DNA from: Pseudooceanicola sp.
GTDB lineage: Bacteria > Pseudomonadota > Alphaproteobacteria > Rhodobacterales > Rhodobacteraceae
Direction of reading: 5' to 3'
Assembly (NCBI RefSeq): GCF_029213205.1
Contig: NZ_JARGNH010000006.1
Coordinates: 62,001-126,000, forward strand
Length of the DNA stretch: 64,000 nucleotides
Shown here: positions 8,390-16,397 of the stretch, piece by piece
Layout of the letters: each line of letters starts with the position of its first letter
Position numbering within the stretch: the stretch's first letter is position 1
Position numbers and translations under genes: made by a program
Notes under the pieces: model-generated
Told to the model about the DNA's origin: nothing
Database searches by the model: none
Seen by the model: only the letters and a program-made list of their open reading frames with translations

Positions 8390-9529
8390 TCAAACCACCG
8401 CCGCCTCCAGCGCCCAGGCGGGCAGGGCGTGCCCCTGCACCACCTCCGCACCGAGCCGCCCCAGCTCATCGGAACATTTCGCGCCGCGCCCGCAGCCGGC
8501 GACGGCGACACTGACCCGCTGCGACAGGCTGCGGATCGTGGCGATATTCTCCGGCGCATAGCTGGTGACGCAGGGCATTGTCTGGCGGGCCTCGAGTGCC
8601 ACGCCGGGCATCCGGGCGCGCAGCATCTGCTCCAGCGCGGCGGCGACCTCGGTGCTGCCATCGCTGCGGAACCAATCGCCGATCTCTTCACCGCGCAGCG
8701 GCAGGTCCACCGGGTCGCCGCCCATCTTCAGATAATATTGCCCGTCCGGATAAGGGATCGGCGGCAGCAGATAGGGATCTTCGCCGTTCGGATGCAGATA
8801 GATCAGGCTCGGCTGGGGGCTGAGGCGGCGCGCCTCGGCCGGGCTGATCCGCAGCAGGGCGACGGTGCGGGCGTAGACCGCCAGATCCAGCGCGTTGTTC
8901 AGCAGCAGGTTGGAAAACCCGCCCGCCGCCACCAGCACCCGGTCGGCGCACACCTCGCCGAGACCGGTGGCGATGCGCACCCCGGGGCTGACCTCGTCGA
9001 TCCCGGTGGCCTCGGTCCGCAGGATCCGCGCCCCGGCGCGTTCGGCGGCGATGCCCTGCGCCAGCACCAGACGGCGCGGGCTGATATGCCCGGCGCGGCG
9101 TGGCTCATGCAGGGCGATGGTGCCGGGTGGAAAGGCAAAATAGGGGAATGCCGCAGCCAGATCCGCGTCACGGTAGGTCTGGCAATCGATGCCGTCGCGA
9201 TCCCGCACCGCCTGCAATTGCTGCATCGGGCGGCTGGTCTCGGGCCCGGCCATCAGCGATCCGACCTCGGTGAAAAAGTCGATGCCGCTTTCGCTTGCGA
9301 TCTCGGCGTAGCGACTGATCGAGGCGCGGCTGACCCGGCTCCAGAACGGCCAGGGATCGAGGCCGCGGGTGATCCGCCCCTCGTCGTAATGACTGGCAAA
9401 GACGCCGCGATGTGCGGCGCGATCCGTCGGTTCATCCGGCCCGATCAGCGTCACCTCGACCCCGGCTTTGGCCAGATGTCGCGCCGCCGCCGACCCGATC
9501 AATCCGCGCCCGATCACTGCGATATGCAT
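8390..9529 (-). CDS. FAD-dependent amine/amino-acid oxidoreductase (DAO family)
   Basis: A 379-residue flavoprotein of the D-amino-acid oxidase/sarcosine oxidase superfamily. The dinucleotide-binding glycine motif is at residues 5-16 (VIGRGLIGSAAA), and a second FAD strand with VLVAAGGFSN occurs mid-protein. The C-terminal part has the CVTSYAPENIATI and VAGCGRGAKCSDELG segments expected around the isoalloxazine ring, the latter with a cysteine that could carry covalent flavin. The substrate is unknown; sarcosine-like or N-methyl amino acids are possible. The next minus-strand gene is 32 bases upstream, so they may be co-transcribed. Confidence 0.8.
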   Translation of the reverse strand: MHIAVIGRGLIGSAAARHLAKAGVEVTLIGPDEPTDRAAHRGVFASHYDEGRITRGLDPWPFWSRVSRASISRYAEIASESGIDFFTEVGSLMAGPETSRPMQQLQAVRDRDGIDCQTYRDADLAAAFPYFAFPPGTIALHEPRRAGHISPRRLVLAQGIAAERAGARILRTEATGIDEVSPGVRIATGLGEVCADRVLVAAGGFSNLLLNNALDLAVYARTVALLRISPAEARRLSPQPSLIYLHPNGEDPYLLPPIPYPDGQYYLKMGGDPVDLPLRGEEIGDWFRSDGSTEVAAALEQMLRARMPGVALEARQTMPCVTSYAPENIATIRSLSQRVSVAVAGCGRGAKCSDELGRLGAEVVQGHALPAWALEAAVV

Positions 9530-9561
9530 GCGCCGCCCCTTTCGAACCCGGCCTCAGGATG

Positions 9562-10455
9562 TCACGCGCGCGGCGCGGGTGGAAGGGGGCGGTTCACCAG
9601 GATCACCCCGACCACCGCCAGCGCCACCCCGGCGAAAACCATCGTATCCGGGCGCTCGCCCAGCACCAGCATGCCTAAGCCCACCCCGACCGCCTGCCTG
9701 AGATAGGCCTGGCTGGCAACGCCCAAGGGGCCAAGCCGGGTCAGCAGGTGGAAATAGATCAACAGGGCAATCCCGGTGCAGAACAACGCCAGCATTGCCC
9801 AGGCGCCGAGTGCCAGCGGCGCGGGCGACAGCCTCAGCGGTGCTTCAAAGACGAAGGCCAGCGGCCAGAGGGTGAGTGCGGCGCAGATCATCGTGCCCGA
9901 GGCCACCGCCAGCGGCGGCACCCCGGCAAAGCGGCGCCCCCAGAAGGTCGCCAGCGCATAGATCATGGTGCCGAGCACACAGGCGATCTGGCCCAGAACT
10001 TCGGCCCCCAGCCCGTGGAGCGCCGCCGGGCCGACGATCAGCACCACGCCAGCCAGCCCGGTGATGGTGCCCGCCAGATGCGCCCGGCTGGCGCCCCGCG
10101 CCCGGGTGATCAGCAGGATAAAGACAAAGACCCAGAGCGGTGAGGTCGAATTCAGCACCGTGGCCAGGGCCGAGGGCACGAATTGCAGCCCCCAGGCCAG
10201 AAGCACCCAGGCGCCCGAGGCATTGAGCACCGATTGCACCGCCAGCAGCGCCCAGATCCGCCGCCCGCGCGGCAACCGGACACCGCGCGCCGCCATCACC
10301 GCCAGCAGCAGCAGCGCGCCGCCGGTGACCCGCCCGGCGACCAGGGTCAGCGGCGGGATTTCCGGCACCGCGATCCGCTGGAACAGATAGCTGGACCCCC
10401 AGAGCGTCGCCAGCAGGCAGAGCAAGGCGTAATCGCGCCCGCGCCCGTCACCCAT
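9562..10455 (-). CDS. DMT-superfamily EamA transporter
   Basis: A 297-residue, ten-helix permease of the drug/metabolite transporter superfamily with two EamA repeats. The first opens with YALLCLLATLWGSSYLFQRI and the second starts near GQIACVLGTMIYALATF. The start taken is the ATG at 10455; the frame stays open upstream, but that part overlaps the preceding pseudogene and is not hydrophobic. EamA proteins export metabolites or amino acids; the substrate is unknown. Its start overlaps the end of the monooxygenase remnant. Confidence 0.85.
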   Translation of the reverse strand: MGDGRGRDYALLCLLATLWGSSYLFQRIAVPEIPPLTLVAGRVTGGALLLLAVMAARGVRLPRGRRIWALLAVQSVLNASGAWVLLAWGLQFVPSALATVLNSTSPLWVFVFILLITRARGASRAHLAGTITGLAGVVLIVGPAALHGLGAEVLGQIACVLGTMIYALATFWGRRFAGVPPLAVASGTMICAALTLWPLAFVFEAPLRLSPAPLALGAWAMLALFCTGIALLIYFHLLTRLGPLGVASQAYLRQAVGVGLGMLVLGERPDTMVFAGVALAVVGVILVNRPLPPAPRA

Positions 10456-10606
10456 CGTGGCGGGCCCGGCTGTCCGCCGGTGCCTCTGTCCGGTCCTCCA
10501 GGCCATAGGTGCGCAGGACCGTGGCGATGCGCAGCCGGGCGGCCTGGGCAAGATAGGCGTCGCGGCGGCCTGCGGCGGGGATGGCTTTGAACATCACGGC
10601 AATCAT
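10448..10606 (-). pseudogene. Antibiotic biosynthesis monooxygenase with internal deletion
   Basis: The 52-residue frame starts MIAVMFKAIPAAGRRDAYLA, a clear N-terminus of an ABM-fold monooxygenase (usually about 100 or more residues). It then jumps to LRIATVLRTYGLEDRTEAPA-DSRARH, which I recognise as the C-terminal tail of the same family. The middle of the barrel is absent, so the gene looks like an in-frame internal deletion and is unlikely to fold. AAAGG precedes the ATG at 10606. It follows a broken NIPSNAP gene, a pairing common in related genomes. Confidence 0.7.
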
Positions 10607-10617
10607 GCGGCGGCCTT

Positions 10618-10921
10618 TCAACGGATGCATTCGAGGAAGGTGCGGTCCTCGCGGATGATAAGGCCTTCGGGCTGGGCGAATTCGAAATTTTCGCGTCCCT
10701 GCGGATCCGCCGCCAGCCGCATCTTTCAGGCCTCATAGGCGGCGAGGCTTTCGCTGTCGTAGATGCCATAGGCCAGGTGATGGCAGCTTCGTGCGGCTGA
10801 TAATAGCCGGTCAGATCGACCCCGCAACGCGGAATCGCCTCGGCCCGGTTGCGGGTATATTCGGCCAATTGTTCCCTTTTGGCCGGGTCGATCTGGTGGC
10901 GGAAGATGCAGACCCCGGTAT
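10618..10921 (-). pseudogene. NIPSNAP-family gene with frameshift and stop
   Basis: The minus strand encodes a NIPSNAP protein in pieces: CIFRHQIDPAKREQLAEYTR and IPRCGVDLTGYYQPHEAAIT in one frame (to about 10777), then, after an apparent one-base deletion, LAYGIYDSESLAAYEA, an in-frame TGA (10726-10728) and ADPQGRENFEFAQPEGLI-IREDRTFLECIR to the natural stop at 10618. The usual start codon is also not evident. Two independent lesions mark it as dead. The intact family is small, single-domain and of uncertain function. Confidence 0.78.
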
Positions 10922-11003
10922 GTTCCTTCTCGCAAAGTAAGCGCCCCGACGCCGCCGACCGGGCCGTGCGGGTCTTGCGCAAGTCTCAACCTGAACCGGC
11001 CAG

Positions 11004-11031
11004 ATCCGCCGAAAATGGAGCGGATTTTTTT
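11004..11031 (+). terminator. Terminator-like hairpin without an upstream gene
   Basis: ATCCGC (11004-11009) pairs with GCGGAT (11020-11025) and the plus strand continues into seven T residues. No plus-strand gene precedes it, since the neighbours here are minus-strand. It may be a relic or may stop antisense transcription. Confidence 0.5.
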
Positions 11032-11080
11032 GCGGCTCTTGGCGCGGGGCCAACCAGAATGACAGCTGCCAGAACGGCAA

Positions 11081-11109
11081 CGGCCCGCCCGGTGGTGCCG
11101 GACGGGCCG
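11081..11109 (-). terminator. GC-rich stem-loop after trcR
   Basis: CGGCCCG (11081-11087) pairs with CGGGCCG (11103-11109), with a second CCGG/CCGG pair inside and one mismatch. On the minus strand it comes shortly after the trcR stop. There is only a weak T-run after it, so it may be a weak terminator or an mRNA-stabilising hairpin. Confidence 0.5.
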
Positions 11110-11148
11110 CGAAGTTGCAAAAGTGCAGGGATCACCCCGCCCGGGCGA

Positions 11149-11925
11149 TCAACGCCCGCGACGATCGTCCTCTTCGTCATCCTCGTCGTCGTCATCCGAT
11201 TTGCCGGGCAGGTTGAAGAAGCTTTCGGCGTCGCGGAAATCTTCTTTCTTTTCCGTGTCCTCACCGAGATCGGTGGACAGCGAAAAGGTTTCCAGCCCTT
11301 CGATGGCGGTCGGAATCCGCGGCTCGGCATCCATGCCAAGGCTCTGTTCGGTCGACAGCAGCTTGCGGCGTTCGTCATCGGTCATCGGGGTGCCGTCGGC
11401 GGCCTTCTTGCTGGCGGCTTTCTGCACCGAAGAGTCCAGTTCGGTTTGTTTGCACAGGCCCAGAGCCACCGGGTCGATCGGCTGCATGTTCGAGATGTTC
11501 CAATGGGTCCGCTCGCGGATCGACTGGATCGTCGGCTTGGTGGTCCCGACCAGTTTCGAAATCTGGCCATCGGTCAGCTCGGGGTGGAACTTCACCAGCC
11601 AGAGGATCGCGTTCGGGCGATCCTGACGTTTGGACAATGGCGTATAGCGCGGACCACGGCGTTTTTCCTCGCCTACGGCGGCCGAGTTGAACTTCAGCTT
11701 GAGCACATGCGTCGGGCTTTTTTCGGCCGCGTCGATCTCTTCCTGGGTCAGCTGGTTGTTGGTGATCGGGTCAAAGCCCTTGACGCCTGCGGCGACGTCG
11801 CCATCGGCGATGCCCTGAACTTCCAACTCGTGCAGACCAACGAAATCGGCGATCTGTTTGAACGTAATCGTCGTGTTGTCCACCAGCCAGACTGCGGTGG
11901 CTTTGGCCATGATCGGTTTGCTCAT
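11149..11925 (-). CDS. trcR: Cell-cycle transcriptional regulator TrcR (DUF1013)
   Basis: This 258-residue protein matches DUF1013/TrcR, an alphaproteobacterial sigma-like/HTH regulator tied to cell-cycle control. It starts MSKPIMAKATAVWLVDNTTI with FKQIADFVGLHELEVQGIAD. A second helix-turn-helix region is DGQISKLVGTTKPTIQSIRE. The C-terminus is extremely acidic (DDDDEDDEEDDRRGR). The ATG at 11925 is preceded by GAAGGAG at good spacing, which decides against the longer upstream frame. The gene is divergent from the RNase T2 gene. Confidence 0.9.
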   Translation of the reverse strand: MSKPIMAKATAVWLVDNTTITFKQIADFVGLHELEVQGIADGDVAAGVKGFDPITNNQLTQEEIDAAEKSPTHVLKLKFNSAAVGEEKRRGPRYTPLSKRQDRPNAILWLVKFHPELTDGQISKLVGTTKPTIQSIRERTHWNISNMQPIDPVALGLCKQTELDSSVQKAASKKAADGTPMTDDERRKLLSTEQSLGMDAEPRIPTAIEGLETFSLSTDLGEDTEKKEDFRDAESFFNLPGKSDDDDEDDEEDDRRGR

Positions 11926-12072
11926 TGCAGGCGCTCCTTCTATGTCTCGCCGCAACATGCGGCACATCTTCCCCGGCGCCTGAATCAGGCGGCACCGGCC
12001 TTCGGTGCAGGTTTCCGTTGTCGGGGAACTTGGCGGTTATATAGTCGGGACGATACCAGTTGGAAAGCCCGA

Positions 12073-12717
12073 ATGCATAAACTGATCGCGACCCTTGTTT
12101 CCTTGGCTCTGACACTGGCCACCCCGCTGCGGGCCGAGGGTGAAAAGGCCGGGGTGTTTGATTACTATCTGCTGTCGCTCAGCTGGTCGCCAACCTGGTG
12201 CGCGCTGGAGGGCCGGGCGCGATCCTCGCCGCAATGCGATGAGGAGGCCGATTTCGGCTGGGTTCTGCACGGGCTCTGGCCGCAATATGAGCGCGGCTAC
12301 CCCAGCCAGTGCTCGACCGTCCACAGCGGACCGAGCTGGGGCCGAACTGCGGCGATGGCCGATATCATGGGCGCCCCCGGGGTGGCCTGGTATCAATGGC
12401 AGAAACACGGGCGCTGCAGCGGGTTGGCGGCCAACAGCTATTTCGACCTCGCCCGGCTGGCCTATGACAGGGTAAACCGCCCGCCGGTGTTACGCGCGTT
12501 GACCCGCGACGTGACCCTGCCGGCCAAGGTGGTCGAAGACGCGTTTCTTGAGGTCAATCCCGATCTGCGGGCCGATATGGTGACCGTCACCTGCAAGGCC
12601 GGGCGGATTCAGGAGGTGCGAATCTGCCTGACCCGCAGTTTGGAATCGCGCCGCTGCGGGGCGGATGTGATCCGCGATTGCAGCCTGAGGGATGCCCTGT
12701 TTGACGCCATTCGTTAG
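12073..12717 (+). CDS. Secreted ribonuclease T2 family protein
   Basis: A 214-residue exported RNase T2 enzyme, a periplasmic or secreted base-nonspecific RNase. The signal peptide is about residues 1-22 (LVSLALTLATPLRA). Both catalytic segments are present: CAS I in WVLHGLWPQYERGYPSQC and CAS II in WYQWQKHGRCSG, each with its histidine. Multiple cysteines suggest disulfides. The start at 12073 gives a clean signal peptide. It is divergent from trcR. Confidence 0.93.
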   Translation: MHKLIATLVSLALTLATPLRAEGEKAGVFDYYLLSLSWSPTWCALEGRARSSPQCDEEADFGWVLHGLWPQYERGYPSQCSTVHSGPSWGRTAAMADIMGAPGVAWYQWQKHGRCSGLAANSYFDLARLAYDRVNRPPVLRALTRDVTLPAKVVEDAFLEVNPDLRADMVTVTCKAGRIQEVRICLTRSLESRRCGADVIRDCSLRDALFDAIR

Positions 12718-13043
12718 CGAAAAACAGCACGAAGGTTCAAATTTGGCGACATATCCTGCGGGTCTGCTGGGACTGCCAGCCTGCCGCCACTAAGACCCAC
12801 CCGGCGTCAAATGACCGGGTCAGGCAGAGCGGTTGGCTGGCCCAGCCGTTTTACGGCGAGGACGAGGTGCTGACCCCGGCCAACAGCCTCATCGACGGCG
12901 ATGCGACGCGGTCGACAGGGCCATCTCCAACGGGGGTCTATACCGAACGTTTTCTGCCCGGCCCCCGGGAGGCTGCAAGTCCGGGCGCCGAGGGCGCGCC
13001 GGATAAGCACCGGGTCGAGCTTTGACGCGCGACGGCTGGCGGA
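12718..13043. other. 326-base intergenic region with an orphan open frame
   Basis: No gene is assigned. A plus-strand frame ending at the TGA around 13024 stays open for about 80 codons and looks protein-like in places (SGWLAQPFYGEDEVLTPANS, then GVYTERFLPGP), but it has no convincing start or ribosome site and I cannot place it in a family. It may be the tail of a deleted gene. Confidence 0.35.
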
Positions 13044-14030
13044 TCAGTCGCCGATCTTCAACACGATCTTGCCGATATGGGCGCTGCTTTCCATCCTTGC
13101 ATGGGCGTCGGCGGCCCGGTCCATCGGAAAGGTGCTGTCGATCACCGGGGCGATCCGGTCGGGCCCCAATTTCGGCCAGACCAGTTCGCGCAGCTGATCG
13201 GCGATTCGGGCCTTGGCGAGGTCGGATTGCGGGCGCAGGGTCGAACCGGTGATTGTCAGCCGCTTGACCATGATCAGGGCAAAATTCACCTCGGCCTTGG
13301 GGCCTTGCAGAAAGGCGATGTGGACCATCCGCCCGTCTTCGGCCAGGGCCTTGATATTGCGCGCAATGTAATCGCCGCCGACCATGTCGAGGATCAGATC
13401 GACCCCGCCCTCGTCCTTTAGCGCCTCGACGAAATCCTGATCGCGGTAATTGATCGCCCGCTCGGCCCCCAGCGCCACGCAGGCGCGGCATTTCTCATCC
13501 GACCCGGCGGTGGTAAACACTCGTGCGCCAAAGGCGCGGGCGAGCTGGATCGCGGTGGTGCCAATGCCGGAGGACCCGCCATGCACCAGGAATTTCTCAC
13601 CCGCCTTCAGCCCGCCGCGCATGAAGACATTGGACCAGACGGTGTAGAAAGTTTCGGGCAGGCAGGCGGCCTGGGCCATCGAAAAGCCCTCGGGCACCGG
13701 CAGGCAATGGGCGGCGGGGGTGGTGACATATTCGGCATAGCCACCACCCGGCAACAGCGCACAGACTTGATCGCCGACCGCCCATTCACTGACATTTGGG
13801 CCAATGGCGGCAATCTCGCCCGAGGCCTCGAGCCCGGGCAGGTCGCTGGCGCCGGGGGGCGGGGCGTAATTGCCGGCGCGTTGCAGCGCATCGGGGCGGT
13901 TGACCCCGGCATAGGCAACCCGGATCAGCACCTCACCGGCGCGCGGCACTGGCATCGGGCGGTTGACCGGCTGCAGAACCTCGGGCCCGCCGGGCTTGGA
14001 AATCTCGATTGCGCGCATCGTCTCGGCCAT
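13044..14030 (-). CDS. NAD(P)H quinone oxidoreductase, PIG3-like
   Basis: A 328-residue zinc-free medium-chain dehydrogenase/reductase of the quinone oxidoreductase (Qor/TP53I3) group. The N-terminus has MRAIEISKPGGPEVLQPVNR; the family signature GVNRPDALQRAG follows; the NADPH-binding segment is FLVHGGSSGIGTTAIQLARA. Zinc ligands of the alcohol dehydrogenases are absent. The ATG at 14030 follows GGGGAG. It probably reduces quinones or enones with NADPH in the cytosol. It lies 22 bases downstream of the flavoprotein gene, likely in one operon. Confidence 0.87.
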   Translation of the reverse strand: MAETMRAIEISKPGGPEVLQPVNRPMPVPRAGEVLIRVAYAGVNRPDALQRAGNYAPPPGASDLPGLEASGEIAAIGPNVSEWAVGDQVCALLPGGGYAEYVTTPAAHCLPVPEGFSMAQAACLPETFYTVWSNVFMRGGLKAGEKFLVHGGSSGIGTTAIQLARAFGARVFTTAGSDEKCRACVALGAERAINYRDQDFVEALKDEGGVDLILDMVGGDYIARNIKALAEDGRMVHIAFLQGPKAEVNFALIMVKRLTITGSTLRPQSDLAKARIADQLRELVWPKLGPDRIAPVIDSTFPMDRAADAHARMESSAHIGKIVLKIGD

Positions 14031-14052
14031 GTCAGCTCCCCAGTTTTGGTGA

Positions 14053-15258
14053 TTATTGCGACGCCGGGCGGGATTGTCCACCAAGCGCATAGGCTGCAGC
14101 GGCGCGCCCGGCCCGCTGGCCGGTGGCCAGACAGGCGCTGAGCAGATAGCCCCCGGTCGGCGCCTCCCAATCCAGCATTTCACCGGCGGCGAAGGTGCCG
14201 GGGCGGTCGGTGAGCATCAGATCCGGGGTCAGCGCGTCAAAGCGCAGGCCCCCGGCGCTGGAAATCGCCTGATCCAGCGGCGCCAGACCGGCCACAGGCA
14301 CCGGCAACGCCTTCAGCAGCGGCGCCAGATCATCGGGCATCGGCCGCCCCCATTCCATCAGCAGGGCGCGCAGGATCGGCGCGAGCTTCAGCGTCCGGCG
14401 CAGATGGGTCGAGAGGCTGTCGCCCTGCCGCCGTCGCTGCAGACGGGCGCGGATGTCATCAAGGCTGCGGTCAGGGAACAGATCGAGGCTGAGCGGCGCG
14501 CCCGCCCGCAAGGCCGGGGTGAGCGCGTAGACGCCGCCGCCCTCGAGCCCTGCCGCCGAGATCACGCTTTCGCCGCGCGAGGTGATGGTCCCGGCGCTGA
14601 GGGCCACCGCCTTGACCGGCTGGCCAAAGAACGGGCGCATATGATCGGACCAGGCGATCCGCAGCGCCGCATTGGCCGGGGCAAAGGCGCGGCGTTGAGC
14701 GTCAGGGAACGCCGCCGCCCAGGCGCCGTCCGAGCCGAGCCGCGCCCAGCTGGCGCCGCCGAAGGCCAGCACTGCGACCTCCGCCTCGATCTGGCGCGGG
14801 CCCTCGGGCGTGTCGAATTGATGGATCTGCCCGTCCTGACCGGTCCAGCGCCAGCGGCGGCGCAGGGTCGCGCCGCTGGCCGACAGGCGGGCCAGCCAGG
14901 CGCGCAAGAGCGGTGAGGCTTTCATCGCCCGGGGAAACACCCGCCCGGTCGAGCCGGTGAACAGCGGTTGCTCCAGCGCCTCGGCCCAGGCGGCGATCTG
15001 ATTGGGTGGGAAATCCGCCAGCGCGGTGGCCAGCGCAGCGGGCAGGGTCGGGCCAAAGGCGGCGCGAAACGCTTCGGGGGATTCGGATTTGGTCAGGTTC
15101 AGCCCGGATTTTCCGGCCATCAGCAGCTTGCGCCCCGGGGTCGGCATCTGTTCGGTGATCAGCGGAGCCAGCCCGGCAGCGGCCAGCGCCTCTGCCGCCA
15201 TTAGCCCGGCGGGGCCAGCCCCGATGACCAGGGCGCGGATCGGTTCGGATGATGGCAT
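14053..15258 (-). CDS. NAD(P)/FAD-dependent oxidoreductase, TIGR03862/HI0933-like
   Basis: A 401-residue flavoprotein of the HI0933/BaiN-like family. FAD-binding glycines are at the N-terminus (ALVIGAGPAGLMAAEALAAA), followed by the diagnostic PGRKLLMAGKSGLNLTKSE and the C-terminal ATGQRAGRAAA. RVFPRAMKASPLLRAWL is another family block. The start chosen (15258) has AAGGGG six bases upstream. The natural substrate is unknown. It probably shares an operon with the quinone oxidoreductase. Confidence 0.87.
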   Translation of the reverse strand: MPSSEPIRALVIGAGPAGLMAAEALAAAGLAPLITEQMPTPGRKLLMAGKSGLNLTKSESPEAFRAAFGPTLPAALATALADFPPNQIAAWAEALEQPLFTGSTGRVFPRAMKASPLLRAWLARLSASGATLRRRWRWTGQDGQIHQFDTPEGPRQIEAEVAVLAFGGASWARLGSDGAWAAAFPDAQRRAFAPANAALRIAWSDHMRPFFGQPVKAVALSAGTITSRGESVISAAGLEGGGVYALTPALRAGAPLSLDLFPDRSLDDIRARLQRRRQGDSLSTHLRRTLKLAPILRALLMEWGRPMPDDLAPLLKALPVPVAGLAPLDQAISSAGGLRFDALTPDLMLTDRPGTFAAGEMLDWEAPTGGYLLSACLATGQRAGRAAAAYALGGQSRPASQ

Positions 15259-15425
15259 GGCTTGCCCCTTGGCTTGGGTTGGCTTGGTTTGGGCCGAGAT
15301 AACTTGGGTTGGGCGGTGGTCGAGGCCCGTCATGCGCCAGCCCTTGGCTGGAGGCAAGGCGGCCGCACGGGGGACGGCGGCCAGTCTGGCCATCGAGGCC
15401 AGCCCGTCCGGGGCCTTGCGGCCCA

Positions 15426-15484
15426 GGGGGCGCGGCCCCCTCGACCTGCGGTCTCACCCCCGGGATATTTTGGACCAGAGGAAG
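15426..15484 (+). repeat. Dispersed palindromic repeat, copy 2
   Basis: A GGGGGCGCGGCCCCC palindrome is followed by CCCCCGGGATATTTTGGACC and AGAGGAAG. The tail is nearly identical to copy 1. It lies just beyond the 3' end of the SDR gene, between two minus-strand genes. Confidence 0.8.
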
Positions 15485-15506
15485 CGGGGGGGGGGCGGTT
15501 GCGGGG

Positions 15507-16262
15507 TTAGGCGATCAATCCGATCCGGCGGCGCAGGGTTTCGTCGCGCAGCGAGAGCTCCTGGCCGAGGCAATCGTCGGCGGCCTTGGTGCACATCCAG
15601 GCCAGCGCCCGGGCCGGCCAGTCGGCGGGGATGTGATCCTGCCAGTCGAGCTTTGACACCGGGTTGATGCCGCTGGCCTTGATGTCGCGCTGCATCTGGG
15701 TGGCGACGGTGCCCGGCGACAGGCCCATCACCCGCAGCCCGGACTGGGCGTTTTCCAGATGCGCGGCACGGGTGAGCATCGCCGCCCCGGCCTTGGAGGC
15801 GCAATAGGCGCTCCAGCCCTCCATCGGGCCATGCGCGGCGCCGGAGGAGATGGTGAGGATGCTGCCGCCACCGGCCCTGGTCATCACCGGAATCGCGGCG
15901 CGCATGCCGTGATAGACCCCCTTGAGATTGACGTCGATGAGCTGGCCCCAGGCTGCCGGGTCGGTGTCCTCGATCCGGCCGATCGGGGCGATCACCCCGG
16001 CGTTGCCGATCAGCACATCGAGGCCGCCGAACCGGTCCAGCACCCTGGCCAGCGCCGCATCGACCTGATCCTGGCGGGCGACGTCGCAGCGGATGGCAAG
16101 CGCGGTCTCACCGATCTCGTCGGCCAGTTCAGCGATCCGGTCGCCGGAGCGGGCGAGCAGCGCCAGCCTGGCGCCCTGCGCTGCAAATTCGCGCGCCGCC
16201 GCTTCGCCGATGCCGCGGCTGGCGCCGGTGATCATCACCACTTTGTCGCTCAATTCACTCAT
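15507..16262 (-). CDS. Short-chain dehydrogenase/reductase
   Basis: A 251-residue classical SDR. The cofactor motif is MITGASRGIGEAAAREF near residues 10-26, NAGV follows the central strand, and the catalytic pair is in WSAYCASKAGAAML. An acidic residue is absent after the second strand (LALLARSGD), suggesting NADP(H). The ATG at 16262 follows GGGAG. Substrate unknown. It is divergent from the DUF2125 gene. Confidence 0.88.
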   Translation of the reverse strand: MSELSDKVVMITGASRGIGEAAAREFAAQGARLALLARSGDRIAELADEIGETALAIRCDVARQDQVDAALARVLDRFGGLDVLIGNAGVIAPIGRIEDTDPAAWGQLIDVNLKGVYHGMRAAIPVMTRAGGGSILTISSGAAHGPMEGWSAYCASKAGAAMLTRAAHLENAQSGLRVMGLSPGTVATQMQRDIKASGINPVSKLDWQDHIPADWPARALAWMCTKAADDCLGQELSLRDETLRRRIGLIA

Positions 16263-16397
16263 GGTCTCGACTCCCTGCTGCATCTGCATCTGGCCCGGAT
16301 TGGTACTGCGTCGCGCCGCCCGGGTCCATTCCAACGCTCTTGACCGCAGATGCGGCAGATATGAAGCTGTGTGCAATTTTGCAAAGGAGTGACTTCG

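Noticed and set aside
10849-12072. Long plus-strand frame leading into RNase T2
   Set aside because: It is the complement of trcR, and RNase T2 has its own signal peptide starting at 12073.
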